Positions 1-5,294 of a stretch of 5,294 nucleotides of DNA are shown here, one piece after another. The stretch spans positions 1 through 5,294 of the forward strand of contig JALHTS010000427.1 in NCBI GenBank assembly GCA_022865965.1, written 5' to 3'. The notes below the pieces were generated by a model that saw nothing but the letters and a program-made list of their open reading frames with translations, did not search any database and had not been told where the DNA came from. Made by a program: the position numbers and the translations under genes. This stretch comes from Ignavibacteriaceae bacterium (GTDB lineage Bacteria; Bacteroidota; Ignavibacteria; Ignavibacteriales; Ignavibacteriaceae). The stretch's first letter is position 1. Every line of letters starts with the position of its first letter.

Positions 1-699
1 TATTTCTTTTGAGTATCCAAGTTCTAAAATTGATTTTACTTCATCAATTAATCCGGCATCTATCATAGCATCAACTCTTTTTTCAATTCGTTGATAAAGT
101 TTCGCACGATCCCATTCTAATCCGAACTGATAATACTTATGATCAGCATTTTTTTTCTGTTCCTCAAAGTGCTGCCAGATTGGTTTACCGGAGATGTAAA
201 AAACCTCTAAAGCCCGCATAACTCTTTTCCAGTTTTGAGGAAGCATTTTGGATGCGCTTATGTGATCAACTTTTTTTAGTTCATTGTATAAATATTCATT
301 ACCAAACTTTTTTCTTTTTTCTGATAAATCTTTTCTAATTTCTTCATTAGAATCAACAGAATTTATTATTCCATCAATGAGAGATTTTATGTATAATCCG
401 GATCCTCCCACTACAATTGGAATTTTATTCTCTTCAGTTAGTCTGATAATAATTTTTTCCGCTTGTTCTACAAACATTCCAGCATTGAATAAAACTAAGG
501 GTTCTAAATAATCAATCAGATAATGCCTCACTGTTTTTAATTCATTTATGGAAGGTTTTGCAGTACCGATATTGAGATGTCTATAAACCTGTCTACTATC
601 TGCAGATATAACTTCACTATTTATTTTTTCAGCAATATCAATTGCTAATCCTGATTTTCCGGAGCAAGTCGGACCGACAATTACAATTACTTTTCCCAA
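1..699 (-). CDS. miaA: tRNA dimethylallyltransferase MiaA, C-terminus cut by window edge
   Basis: MiaA transfers a dimethylallyl group from DMAPP to N6 of A37 in tRNAs that read codons beginning with U, a cytoplasmic modification that steadies codon pairing. My own translation gives 233 codons in the window; the family is usually about 300 residues, so roughly the last quarter lies beyond base 1. Visible motifs: P-loop GPTCSGKS (residues 9-16), SADSRQVY (32-39, whose Asp34 matches the family's general base), NIGTAKP (43-49), RHYLIDYLEP (58-67), GGSGLY (98-103, with Ser where most members have Thr), NWKRVMRALEV (156-166) and GLIDEV (216-221). The only sensible start is TTG at 699-697, eight residues before the P-loop; no in-frame ATG or GTG lies between it and the P-loop. 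AGGA lies 8 bases upstream of the TTG. The gene overlaps the end of pcm by 13 bases, so the two are probably co-transcribed and coupled. Function is certain from motifs; the TTG start is likely. Confidence 0.95.
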   Translation of the reverse strand, partial: MGKVIVIVGPTCSGKSGLAIDIAEKINSEVISADSRQVYRHLNIGTAKPSINELKTVRHYLIDYLEPLVLFNAGMFVEQAEKIIIRLTEENKIPIVVGGSGLYIKSLIDGIINSVDSNEEIRKDLSEKRKKFGNEYLYNELKKVDHISASKMLPQNWKRVMRALEVFYISGKPIWQHFEEQKKNADHKYYQFGLEWDRAKLYQRIEKRVDAMIDAGLIDEVKSILELGYSKEI

Positions 700-1322
700 C
701 CTTCTCTTCCTATTAAAGGTACAAATGAAAATTCGGGGATAATATTTGTAGAAAAATTATTTTGGGATTCCTTAGTTATAACATAAAGTTTTTGAGAAGC
801 TCTGCTGCCAACAGGGATAACTAATCTTCCACCAATAGCAAGCTGTTCCTTTAATTTTTCAGGAACAGAAGGTGAACCGGCAGTAACTATTATTCCTTCA
901 AACGGAGCGTACTTAGCCCACCCAAGTGTACCATCACCATACTTTGCCTGGACTCTTATTCCAAGCTTATCAAAAAGTTTTAACGTCTTGTGATAAAGAT
1001 CTTGATTTCTTTCTATTGTATAAACATCAGCTCCCATTTTAAAAAGTATTGCAGCTTGATAACCTGAGCCTGTCCCGATTTCAAGAATTTTTGCATCTTT
1101 TTTTACTTTTAGTTCTTGTGTCATATAGGCAACTGTATATGGTTGGGATATTGTTTGTTCATATCCGATTGGTAAAGCAATATCTCTGTAGGCATTAAGT
1201 CTCATCAATGCAGGAACAAATTTTTCTCTTTCAACTTCACCAACTGCTTTGAGCACAAAAATATCGTGAATTCCTTTTTCGGATAATAAATCTACTAATG
1301 CTTCTCTTTCAGTTCTTGACAT
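687..1322 (-). CDS. pcm: Protein-L-isoaspartate O-methyltransferase (PCMT)
   Basis: This enzyme uses S-adenosylmethionine to methylate L-isoaspartyl residues in aged proteins, which starts their conversion back to aspartate. At 211 residues the protein has the normal bacterial length and looks complete. In order: the N-terminal helix leading to FVPALMR (35-41); ALPIGYEQTISQPYTVAYMT (49-68), the substrate-binding region typical of the family; SAM motif I ILEIGTGSGYQAAIL (79-93); the acidic end of strand 2 in YTIERN (101-106); GDGTLGW (129-135); VTAGSP (146-151); GGRLVIPVG (164-172); and the C-terminal FVPLIGREGW (200-209). The ATG at 1322 gives the expected N-terminus; there is no clear Shine-Dalgarno before it. 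It is the first gene of a minus-strand pair whose last bases contain the TTG start and ribosome-binding site of miaA. It faces the divergent UPF0316 gene across 84 bases. All family motifs are intact, so it should be active. Confidence 0.96.
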   Translation of the reverse strand: MSRTEREALVDLLSEKGIHDIFVLKAVGEVEREKFVPALMRLNAYRDIALPIGYEQTISQPYTVAYMTQELKVKKDAKILEIGTGSGYQAAILFKMGADVYTIERNQDLYHKTLKLFDKLGIRVQAKYGDGTLGWAKYAPFEGIIVTAGSPSVPEKLKEQLAIGGRLVIPVGSRASQKLYVITKESQNNFSTNIIPEFSFVPLIGREGWEK

Positions 1323-1406
1323 ATAATTTTTATTTTTGAATGTATTAAAGATAATTATATTCTAAATATATATTTTAGACTATACAATTAATTAAAAAAG
1401 GAAAAT
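1323..1406. promoter_or_regulatory. Divergent intergenic region, probable promoters for pcm and the UPF0316 gene
   Basis: This very AT-rich 84-base gap separates the two start codons and must hold the 5' signals of both genes unless transcription enters from elsewhere. On the minus strand TATATTTA (1370-1363) differs at one base from the Bacteroidota -7 box TAnnTTTG. On the plus strand TATATTTT (1369-1376), overlapping the same bases, also differs at one base. No -33 TTTG sits at the expected distance for either, so the boxes are only candidates. An AAGGAA Shine-Dalgarno-like stretch at 1398-1403 lies 3 bases before the ATG at 1407. Confidence 0.35.
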
Positions 1407-1925
1407 ATGTTCGAAACGATTTATGGTGCATTCATTATTATGGGAATGAGAATGTGCGACGTAACTCTTGGTACGTTACGCACTATTCTCGTTGTTCAGG
1501 GAAGAAAATATTATGCAGCATTGGCAGGTTTTGTTGAAGTACTCATCTGGGTTTTTGTCATACGCTTTGTTGTCCAGAATCTAGATCATATACCAAATTT
1601 GATTGGTTATGCTGCCGGATTTGCAATCGGAAATATTCTGGGTATTACACTTGAACAAAAAATAGGATTAGGTTTTGTACAGCTAAATATTATATCAAGA
1701 CATTTGACAGATCAGATTGCTGATAGGCTAAGGCTATTAAAATATGGATTAACCATTCTTCCCGGTGAAGGAGGTTCTGGTGGAGTTTCAATTATCGTAA
1801 CTATCATACCAAGAAAATTTCAAAAAAATGTTATTAAAATAATTGAAGAAATAGACAAAAAAGCTTTTATTACTGTTCAGCATTCATTGCCCTATCGGGG
1901 ATTTAGACACGGAAGCAGGAAATGA
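1407..1925 (+). CDS. UPF0316 family membrane protein (DUF5698 + DUF2179)
   Basis: A small protein (172 residues) of the UPF0316 family, whose function is not established. The N-terminal half looks like a DUF5698-type membrane domain with three hydrophobic stretches at about residues 7-29, 36-56 and 63-82, and includes the conserved-looking DVTLGTLRTILVVQGRK (18-34) between the first two. The C-terminal half is a small soluble DUF2179-like domain: a glycine-rich EGGSGGVSIIVTIIPRK (121-137), a helix around 138-150, then DKKAFITVQHSLPYRGFRHG (150-169). DUF2179 domains are also found at the end of larger YitT-type membrane proteins, where a ligand-sensing role has been suggested; I cannot derive a ligand here. 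The ATG at 1407 is the first in frame and has AAGGAA just upstream. It stands alone: pcm diverges from it, and tRNA genes follow after a 275-base gap. Family assignment rests on recalled pattern and length, not a search. Confidence 0.85.
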   Translation: MFETIYGAFIIMGMRMCDVTLGTLRTILVVQGRKYYAALAGFVEVLIWVFVIRFVVQNLDHIPNLIGYAAGFAIGNILGITLEQKIGLGFVQLNIISRHLTDQIADRLRLLKYGLTILPGEGGSGGVSIIVTIIPRKFQKNVIKIIEEIDKKAFITVQHSLPYRGFRHGSRK

Positions 1926-2052
1926 ATATTTGCTTAAAGAATGCGTTTTAATTAAATACCGTTTGTTTTATTAGTTTTATCAGAATAATTTATTTTATAA
2001 ATTTTTGAATAAACTTGGTCCCATTTTAACCTTTCAGATATAAATTGTTTTG

Positions 2053-2083
2053 TTGCATGATTCAGTTAGCCACATTATATTTG
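2053..2083 (+). promoter_or_regulatory. Candidate Bacteroidota-type promoter upstream of the tRNA fragment
   Basis: TATATTTG at 2076-2083 matches the Bacteroidota -7 consensus TAnnTTTG exactly. TTG at 2053-2055, inside TTTTGTTG, lies 20 bases before it, which fits the usual spacing to the -33 element. Transcription would start near 2090 and run through the tRNA-Gly fragment into tRNA-Gly and tRNA-Cys. It is the best-formed promoter candidate in the window, but the motif is short and the sequence AT-rich. Confidence 0.4.
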
Positions 2084-2134
2084 AGTCCGTTTTTGATGAG
2101 TTTTTAAGTAATCTGAGATTTAATAAGCTCTCCA

Positions 2135-2155
2135 CAAGGTTGATGTAGCGGGTTC
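2135..2155 (+). repeat. Fragment of tRNA-Gly(GCC) upstream of the intact gene
   Basis: These 21 bases match 2236-2256 of the intact tRNA-Gly at 20 positions, in the same orientation and offset by 101 bases; the single difference is A2147 against C2248. The matched part runs from the last anticodon base through the 3' strand of the anticodon stem, the variable loop, the 5' strand of the T stem and the first bases of the T loop. Similarity stops abruptly on both sides, so no tRNA can fold here. It may be the relic of a decayed tandem tRNA copy or a leftover attachment-site core of an integrative element; the sequence alone does not decide. Confidence 0.8.
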
Positions 2156-2178
2156 CTAAAAATAATTATCAAGTTCTT

Positions 2179-2188
2179 TATAAATTTG
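2179..2188 (+). promoter_or_regulatory. Candidate -7/-10 box of the tRNA-Gly/tRNA-Cys unit
   Basis: TAAATTTG at 2181-2188 fits TAnnTTTG exactly and, read as TATAAATTTG from 2179, also resembles a general -10 box. It ends 12 bases before the first base of the tRNA-Gly gene, so transcription would begin only a few bases upstream of the mature 5' end. No TTTG lies at the expected -33 distance; the tRNA-like fragment and the bases after it occupy that zone. Confidence 0.45.
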
Positions 2189-2200
2189 AATCTTTACTAT

Positions 2201-2273
<73 letters not shown>

Positions 2274-2314
2274 CACTTGATCCATTCTGATTTATCCGGG
2301 TGGATTTATTTTTT

Positions 2315-2388
2315 GGCGCTGTACCCAAGTGGCTTAAGGGGAAGGTCTGCAAAACCTTTATTCGTCGGTTCGAATCCGACCGGCGCCT
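2315..2388 (+). tRNA. tRNA-Cys (anticodon GCA)
   Basis: A complete cloverleaf can be drawn. The acceptor stem GGCGCTG (2315-2321) pairs with CGGCGCC (2381-2387) including one T-G pair. The D stem is CCC/GGG with GTGG and TTAA in the loop. The anticodon stem AAGGT (2342-2346) pairs with ACCTT (2354-2358) around CTGCAAA, with anticodon GCA at 2349-2351, which reads both cysteine codons. The T arm is GTCGG/CCGAC around TTCGAAT. The discriminator T2388 is the known identity base for bacterial tRNA-Cys. The following bases are CT, so CCA is not encoded. A short hairpin with a T-rich tail shares its 3' end. Confidence 0.97.
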
Positions 2389-2405
2389 CTGGAAGAGGTT
2401 GTTTT
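2386..2405 (+). terminator. Possible short intrinsic terminator at the tRNA-Cys 3' end
   Basis: CCTCT (2386-2390) pairs perfectly with AGAGG (2394-2398) around a GGA loop and is followed at once by TTGTTTT (2399-2405). This looks like a minimal factor-independent terminator for the two-tRNA unit. The left arm uses the last two acceptor-stem bases and the discriminator of tRNA-Cys, so hairpin and tRNA fold would compete for those bases. The 5 bp stem is short, hence moderate confidence. Confidence 0.4.
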
Positions 2406-2425
2406 AAAATTAAGTTGTACTTGTT

Positions 2426-2514
2426 TGTCATGCCCACGAACCTGCCTGCGGTAGGCAGGAGTGGGAATCTATTTTGTTCATAAGTTTTGGATTCACGCCT
2501 ACACGGGAATGACA
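2426..2514. repeat. REP/MITE-like palindromic element with an inner hairpin
   Basis: The element begins TGTCATGCCCACG and ends CACGGGAATGACA; the end, reverse-complemented, is TGTCATTCCCGTG, so the ends are imperfect inverted repeats. The right arm is itself a hairpin, ATTC-A-CG (2491-2497) with CG-G-GAAT (2504-2510). The left arm is a stronger one: CCCAC (2433-2437) pairs with GTGGG (2461-2465), enclosing a perfect 7 bp stem CCTGCCT (2441-2447) and AGGCAGG (2453-2459) around GCGGT. This twin-hairpin plan and the TGTCATTCCCGC-type ends are familiar from dispersed intergenic repeats in several bacterial groups. It carries no gene. It could protect or terminate transcripts between tRNA-Cys and plsY. 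Whether it is repeated in the genome cannot be seen here. Confidence 0.75.
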
Positions 2515-2685
2515 GGGAAATTGGAACTTTTTAAACAGCCTATAATACGATTCATTCCTTCCTCATTTTGAATTTTAAGAATTAGAATGTTTTATTAATT
2601 CAACTTTTCAAAAGATTTTACAATAAAACAAAGTCTTTCAAATTTTTATTAAATTATCATATCCAATTATTTACTAATTAATTTT
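2515..2685. other. Non-coding leader of the plsY operon
   Basis: This AT-rich gap of 171 bases between the palindromic element and plsY has no reading frame worth calling. It should contain the operon promoter. TATAAT at 2541-2546 is a perfect -10 box, but the only -35 candidate (TTGGAA, 2521-2526) is just 14 bases away, and no exact TAnnTTTG box is present. I see no riboswitch-like structure and no Shine-Dalgarno before the plsY ATG. Confidence 0.4.
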
Positions 2686-3324
2686 ATGCATTATCTAATA
2701 AGTTCATTAATAGGTTATATATTAGGCTCAATTCCTACTGCTTACATTCTACTTAAGAAAAAGAGAGGTATAGACATAAGAAAAACAGGCTCTGGTAATG
2801 TTGGGGCTATGAATTCTTATGAGGTAACTAATTCAAAGCCTCTGGGATTGTTTATCTTTTTAGTTGATTTTATTAAAGGTGCACTAAGTGTTTTTCTTGT
2901 GTCAATTATCTATCCCGATAATTTTGTTTTACCAGCACTATCTCTGGTATTTGCAATATTAAGTCACTGTTTTAATCCATGGATTGAATTTAAAGGTGGA
3001 CGAGGTTTGGCAACAGCAGCAGGAGGAAGTGTAATTATCTTTCCTTTTGTTATTGCAAGCTGGATTATATTATGGGTGATTTTTTATCTACTTAAAAAAG
3101 ATATACTAATTGCTAATATTGCTGCAACAGTTTTTTTTCTTTTCCTGATATTTAATACTAGCGAAATCGCAATTAAATATGTTAATCCTAAACCCACTTC
3201 AGAAAATGAATTGGTTCTGTTTGTAGTGAGCGGATTGCTAATAATTTTTATAAAGCATTTAGATCCGTTAAAAGGAATTATACAAAAATTAAAAACACCG
3301 AGTGTTAAAAATGATAAGTCGTAA
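2686..3324 (+). CDS. plsY: Glycerol-3-phosphate acyltransferase PlsY
   Basis: PlsY is an integral inner-membrane enzyme that moves the acyl group from acyl-phosphate to the sn-1 position of glycerol-3-phosphate, giving lysophosphatidic acid, the first step of phospholipid synthesis when paired with PlsX. The 212 residues match the family length. Evidence: N-terminal membrane helix with GSIPTAY (14-20); motif 1 GSGNVGAMN (35-43); a helix around 53-75 with DFIKG (61-65); motif 2 SHCFNPWIEFKGGRGLAT (93-110), the phosphate-binding loop; further hydrophobic stretches at about 116-135, 141-156 and 176-190. The third loop (KKDILIANIAAT, 137-148) lacks the serine-rich pattern common there. The charged tail ends KNDKS. 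ATG 2686 gives the expected start, with no Shine-Dalgarno. It leads a plus-strand operon; the protease gene begins within its last codons. Function is confident. Confidence 0.94.
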   Translation: MHYLISSLIGYILGSIPTAYILLKKKRGIDIRKTGSGNVGAMNSYEVTNSKPLGLFIFLVDFIKGALSVFLVSIIYPDNFVLPALSLVFAILSHCFNPWIEFKGGRGLATAAGGSVIIFPFVIASWIILWVIFYLLKKDILIANIAATVFFLFLIFNTSEIAIKYVNPKPTSENELVLFVVSGLLIIFIKHLDPLKGIIQKLKTPSVKNDKS

Positions 3325-4498
3325 GTTTTATTTTTTAACTGTCGCATCTTTTTTAATTATTTTGATTGCGGGATTTTACTTTGCTAATAACTCAAGTAAA
3401 CCGTTAATTCCTCTAGAGCGCAGTACAAAGGAACAAATTTTGCTTGCCGCTTATCAAAATAAATTAAATGATGATATTTCTAATTCACGCAGAAATATTA
3501 TAACAGAAACAGTTAAACTTGTCAGCCCTTCTGTTGTCGGAATAAATGTGATAGAGATAAGACAAGTCAGAGATCCATTCAGCTACTTTTTTGATGATCC
3601 TTTTTTTAGACAATTTTTTGGAGACCGCAGAACAAATAATCAGAGAGTTCAAGGTTTAGGTTCTGGATTTATAATTTCACCCGACGGGTACATAATTACA
3701 AATGATCACGTTGCAGGAAATGCAACTGAAATCACTGTTACTTTAACAGATGGTTCACATCATCAGGCTAAAATCGTTGGAACCGATCCTATATCAGATA
3801 TTTGTCTTATTAAAATTGAAGGTTCAAACTTTCCTTATATTGATCTCGGAAATTCTGATGATATAATTATTGGTGAGTGGGTTATTGCTTTGGGTAATCC
3901 ATTCGGACTATTTGATCTTAATGATAAACCAACAGTCACGGTAGGAGTTGTAAGTGCACTTAGAATGAATCTGGAGCCAATTGATTCTCGTTATTACTTA
4001 AATATGATTCAGACTGATGCTGCTATTAACGGTGGTAATAGTGGCGGACCTCTTGTTAATAGTCTTGGTGAAGTTATCGGGATGAATACTTTAATTTTTA
4101 CTGCTGGTGGAACAAGAGGAAATATTGGACTCGGATTTGCTATTCCAATTAATAAAGTAAGAAAAATAGTTACCGAACTGAAAGAAAAGAATTCAATAGA
4201 CAGAGATTTTCAAATTGGAATTAGGATCCAAACGATAGACGAAGGAATTGCTCGTTATTATAATTTATCAAGTTCAAGAGGAGTAATTGTTACACAAGTC
4301 ACTCCTAACTCCCCTGCCGATAAATCTGATATCCGCGTTGGTGATATTATTTTAGAAGTTGAAGAATTTAAAATTAACAACGAGAATACTATATATGGGG
4401 TCTTTCAGGAGTTCCGTGCCAATCAAACAATCTCCGTAAAAATTGCAAGAGATAACAAAGAGTTAACTAAAAGAATGAAACTGGAGAAAAATAAATGA
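3311..4498 (+). CDS. HtrA/DegS-like trypsin-type serine protease, membrane-anchored, one PDZ domain
   Basis: A member of the HtrA (S1C) family, proteases that cut misfolded proteins in the cell envelope or trigger stress signalling. Numbering from ATG 3311 (395 residues): a short positive N-terminus (SRK) and one hydrophobic segment at about 7-26, an uncleaved anchor or signal peptide without a clear cleavage site; a linker; a Phe/Asp-rich loop (about 89-105, [13 protein letters not shown]), like the LA-loop region of HtrA proteins; then the protease domain with all catalytic residues: His133 in TNDHV, Asp163 in SDICLIK, Ser244 in GGNSGGPLV. One PDZ domain follows (about 300-390) with binding loop GVIV (324-327) and RVGDIILEV. 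One anchor plus one PDZ resembles DegS more than DegP, but substrates cannot be read from sequence. GTG at 3302 would add three residues; I prefer ATG 3311, which overlaps plsY by 14 bases. The end overlaps purB by four bases (ATGA). Confidence 0.93.
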   Translation: MISRKFYFLTVASFLIILIAGFYFANNSSKPLIPLERSTKEQILLAAYQNKLNDDISNSRRNIITETVKLVSPSVVGINVIEIRQVRDPFSYFFDDPFFRQFFGDRRTNNQRVQGLGSGFIISPDGYIITNDHVAGNATEITVTLTDGSHHQAKIVGTDPISDICLIKIEGSNFPYIDLGNSDDIIIGEWVIALGNPFGLFDLNDKPTVTVGVVSALRMNLEPIDSRYYLNMIQTDAAINGGNSGGPLVNSLGEVIGMNTLIFTAGGTRGNIGLGFAIPINKVRKIVTELKEKNSIDRDFQIGIRIQTIDEGIARYYNLSSSRGVIVTQVTPNSPADKSDIRVGDIILEVEEFKINNENTIYGVFQEFRANQTISVKIARDNKELTKRMKLEKNK

Positions 4499-5294
4499 TC
4501 CCGCGTTACACATTACCCGAAATGGGAAAAATTTGGGAAGACGAATTCAAGTTTAATACCTGGTTAAAGATAGAAATTCTTGCGTGTGAAGCTCGTGCTG
4601 AATTAAATGAAATACCGAAGGAAGATGTAGAAGTAATAAAAAAGAAAGCACGATTCGATATAAAAAAGATTTTAGAAATTGAAGAAACTACTAAACACGA
4701 TGTTATTGCTTTTTTAACAAATGTGGCTGAATTTGTTGGTCCTGAATCCCGTCACATACATTATGGAATGACTTCATCAGATATTCTTGATACTACATTA
4801 TCATTTCAGATGAAATCTGCAGGCGAAATATTATTAAAGAGATTATATAATCTTAAAGATGAATTGAAGAAAAAAGCCATTGAACATAAAGACACAATCT
4901 GTGTTGGACGTTCTCATGGAATTCACGCTGAACCAACGACTTTGGGATTAAAGTTTGCCTTATGGTTCGAAGAAAATAAAAGAAATATCTTCAGACTTAA
5001 AAACGCTATCGATTCAATTTCGGTTGGACAAATCTCCGGTGCGGTTGGTACTTTTGAACATCTTTCTCCAAAAGTTGAAGAATATGTTTGTGAAAAAATG
5101 GGTTTAAAAGCTGCTCCAGTTTCAACTCAGGTAATTCAACGAGACAGACATGCAGAATTTTTAACAACACTAGCAGTTATCGGTGCATCTTTAGAAAAGA
5201 TTGCAATTGAAATAAGACATCTTCAAAGAACAGAAGTTTTAGAAGTAGAAGAATATTTTTCTAAAGGACAAAAAGGTTCTTCTGCAATGCCGCA
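4495..5294 (+). CDS. purB: Adenylosuccinate lyase PurB, C-terminus cut by window edge
   Basis: PurB acts twice in purine synthesis, splitting fumarate from SAICAR and from adenylosuccinate. My translation gives 266 complete codons; the family usually has about 430-480, so over a third is missing to the right. It starts [14 protein letters not shown], typical of the shorter Bacillus/Thermotoga-type PurB. Catalytic positions fall where the Bacillus subtilis enzyme has them: His68 in TTKHDV, His89 in [10 protein letters not shown], His141 in [26 protein letters not shown] (174-187), [11 protein letters not shown] (212-222) and RTEVLEVEE (245-253) also fit. The sequence ends in GSSAMP (261-266), the start of the fumarate-lyase signature loop with its catalytic serine. 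GGAG at 4483-4486, eight bases before the ATG, is a good ribosome-binding site. The ATGA overlap with the protease stop suggests translational coupling; it is third in the plsY operon. Confidence 0.96.
   Translation, partial: MIPRYTLPEMGKIWEDEFKFNTWLKIEILACEARAELNEIPKEDVEVIKKKARFDIKKILEIEETTKHDVIAFLTNVAEFVGPESRHIHYGMTSSDILDTTLSFQMKSAGEILLKRLYNLKDELKKKAIEHKDTICVGRSHGIHAEPTTLGLKFALWFEENKRNIFRLKNAIDSISVGQISGAVGTFEHLSPKVEEYVCEKMGLKAAPVSTQVIQRDRHAEFLTTLAVIGASLEKIAIEIRHLQRTEVLEVEEYFSKGQKGSSAMP

Larger units (their letters stand above)
1926..2200. other. Non-coding leader region upstream of the tRNA genes
   Basis: This 275-base gap contains no convincing open reading frame. The part from 1926 to about 2040 is plain AT-rich sequence in which I see no G+C-rich hairpin with a T-tract, so no clear terminator for the UPF0316 gene. 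The right part holds two candidate promoters (2053-2083 and 2179-2188) and a 21-base tRNA-Gly fragment (2135-2155), each listed separately. Confidence 0.6.

Noticed and set aside
284..511. 75-codon plus-strand reading frame
   Set aside because: It lies wholly antisense to miaA, whose motifs are clear in the opposite strand, and it has no recognisable domain.
1987..2012. TTTATAAATTTTTGAATAAACTTGG-like AT-rich stretch as a promoter
   Set aside because: The spacing between TA and TTTG is wrong for the -7 consensus, and such strings are common in AT-rich sequence.
2280..2314. Possible terminator between the two tRNAs: ATCCA/TGGAT or ATCC/GGAT stems followed by TTATTTTTT
   Set aside because: The stems are only 4-5 bp and mutually exclusive, and stopping here would cut off tRNA-Cys, which has no other visible promoter. 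At most a weak attenuator or processing site.
2426..2514. Direct or CRISPR-like repeats
   Set aside because: There are two inverted arms only, with no regular repeat-spacer series and no cas genes nearby.
3302..3310. GTG start for the protease gene, three codons before the ATG
   Set aside because: The ATG at 3311 gives a normal signal-anchor N-terminus and neither start has a Shine-Dalgarno, so the more common codon is preferred; the difference is only three residues.
3084..3347. 87-codon minus-strand reading frame
   Set aside because: It is antisense to plsY and the protease start, in sequence fully explained by those genes.

Overview
The window is an ordinary AT-rich bacterial chromosome segment (roughly one third G+C by eye) made mostly of housekeeping genes. 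It most resembles the Bacteroidota/Chlorobiota/Ignavibacteriota group. Pointers are the low G+C, weak or absent Shine-Dalgarno sequences at several starts, two exact TAnnTTTG boxes (the Bacteroidota -7 promoter element) ahead of the tRNA genes, and tRNA genes without an encoded CCA. This placement is inference; there is no rRNA or other marker to settle it.

Layout. Bases 1-1322 carry a minus-strand pair, pcm (protein-L-isoaspartate methyltransferase) then miaA (tRNA dimethylallyltransferase). The miaA gene starts on TTG inside the end of pcm and runs off the left edge. An 84-base AT-rich gap separates this pair from a divergent plus-strand gene (1407-1925) for a small UPF0316/DUF2179-type membrane protein of unknown role. 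Bases 1926-2685 contain no protein gene. They hold tRNA-Gly(GCC) and tRNA-Cys(GCA), a 21-base near-copy of part of the tRNA-Gly about 100 bases upstream of it, and a palindromic REP/MITE-like element with an additional inner hairpin. From 2686 a tightly packed plus-strand operon follows: plsY (phospholipid acyltransferase), a membrane-anchored HtrA/DegS-like serine protease with one PDZ domain, and purB (adenylosuccinate lyase). Each gene overlaps the next, and purB is cut by the right edge just as its catalytic signature loop begins.

How the genes relate. pcm/miaA (protein repair, tRNA modification) and plsY/htrA/purB (phospholipid synthesis, envelope protein quality control, purine synthesis) are functionally mixed clusters linked mainly by co-transcription and overlapping reading frames. 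I found no sign of a novel defence, mobile or biosynthetic system. The most interesting material is non-coding: the tRNA-Gly fragment, the REP-like element, and a possible terminator that shares bases with the 3' end of the tRNA-Cys gene.
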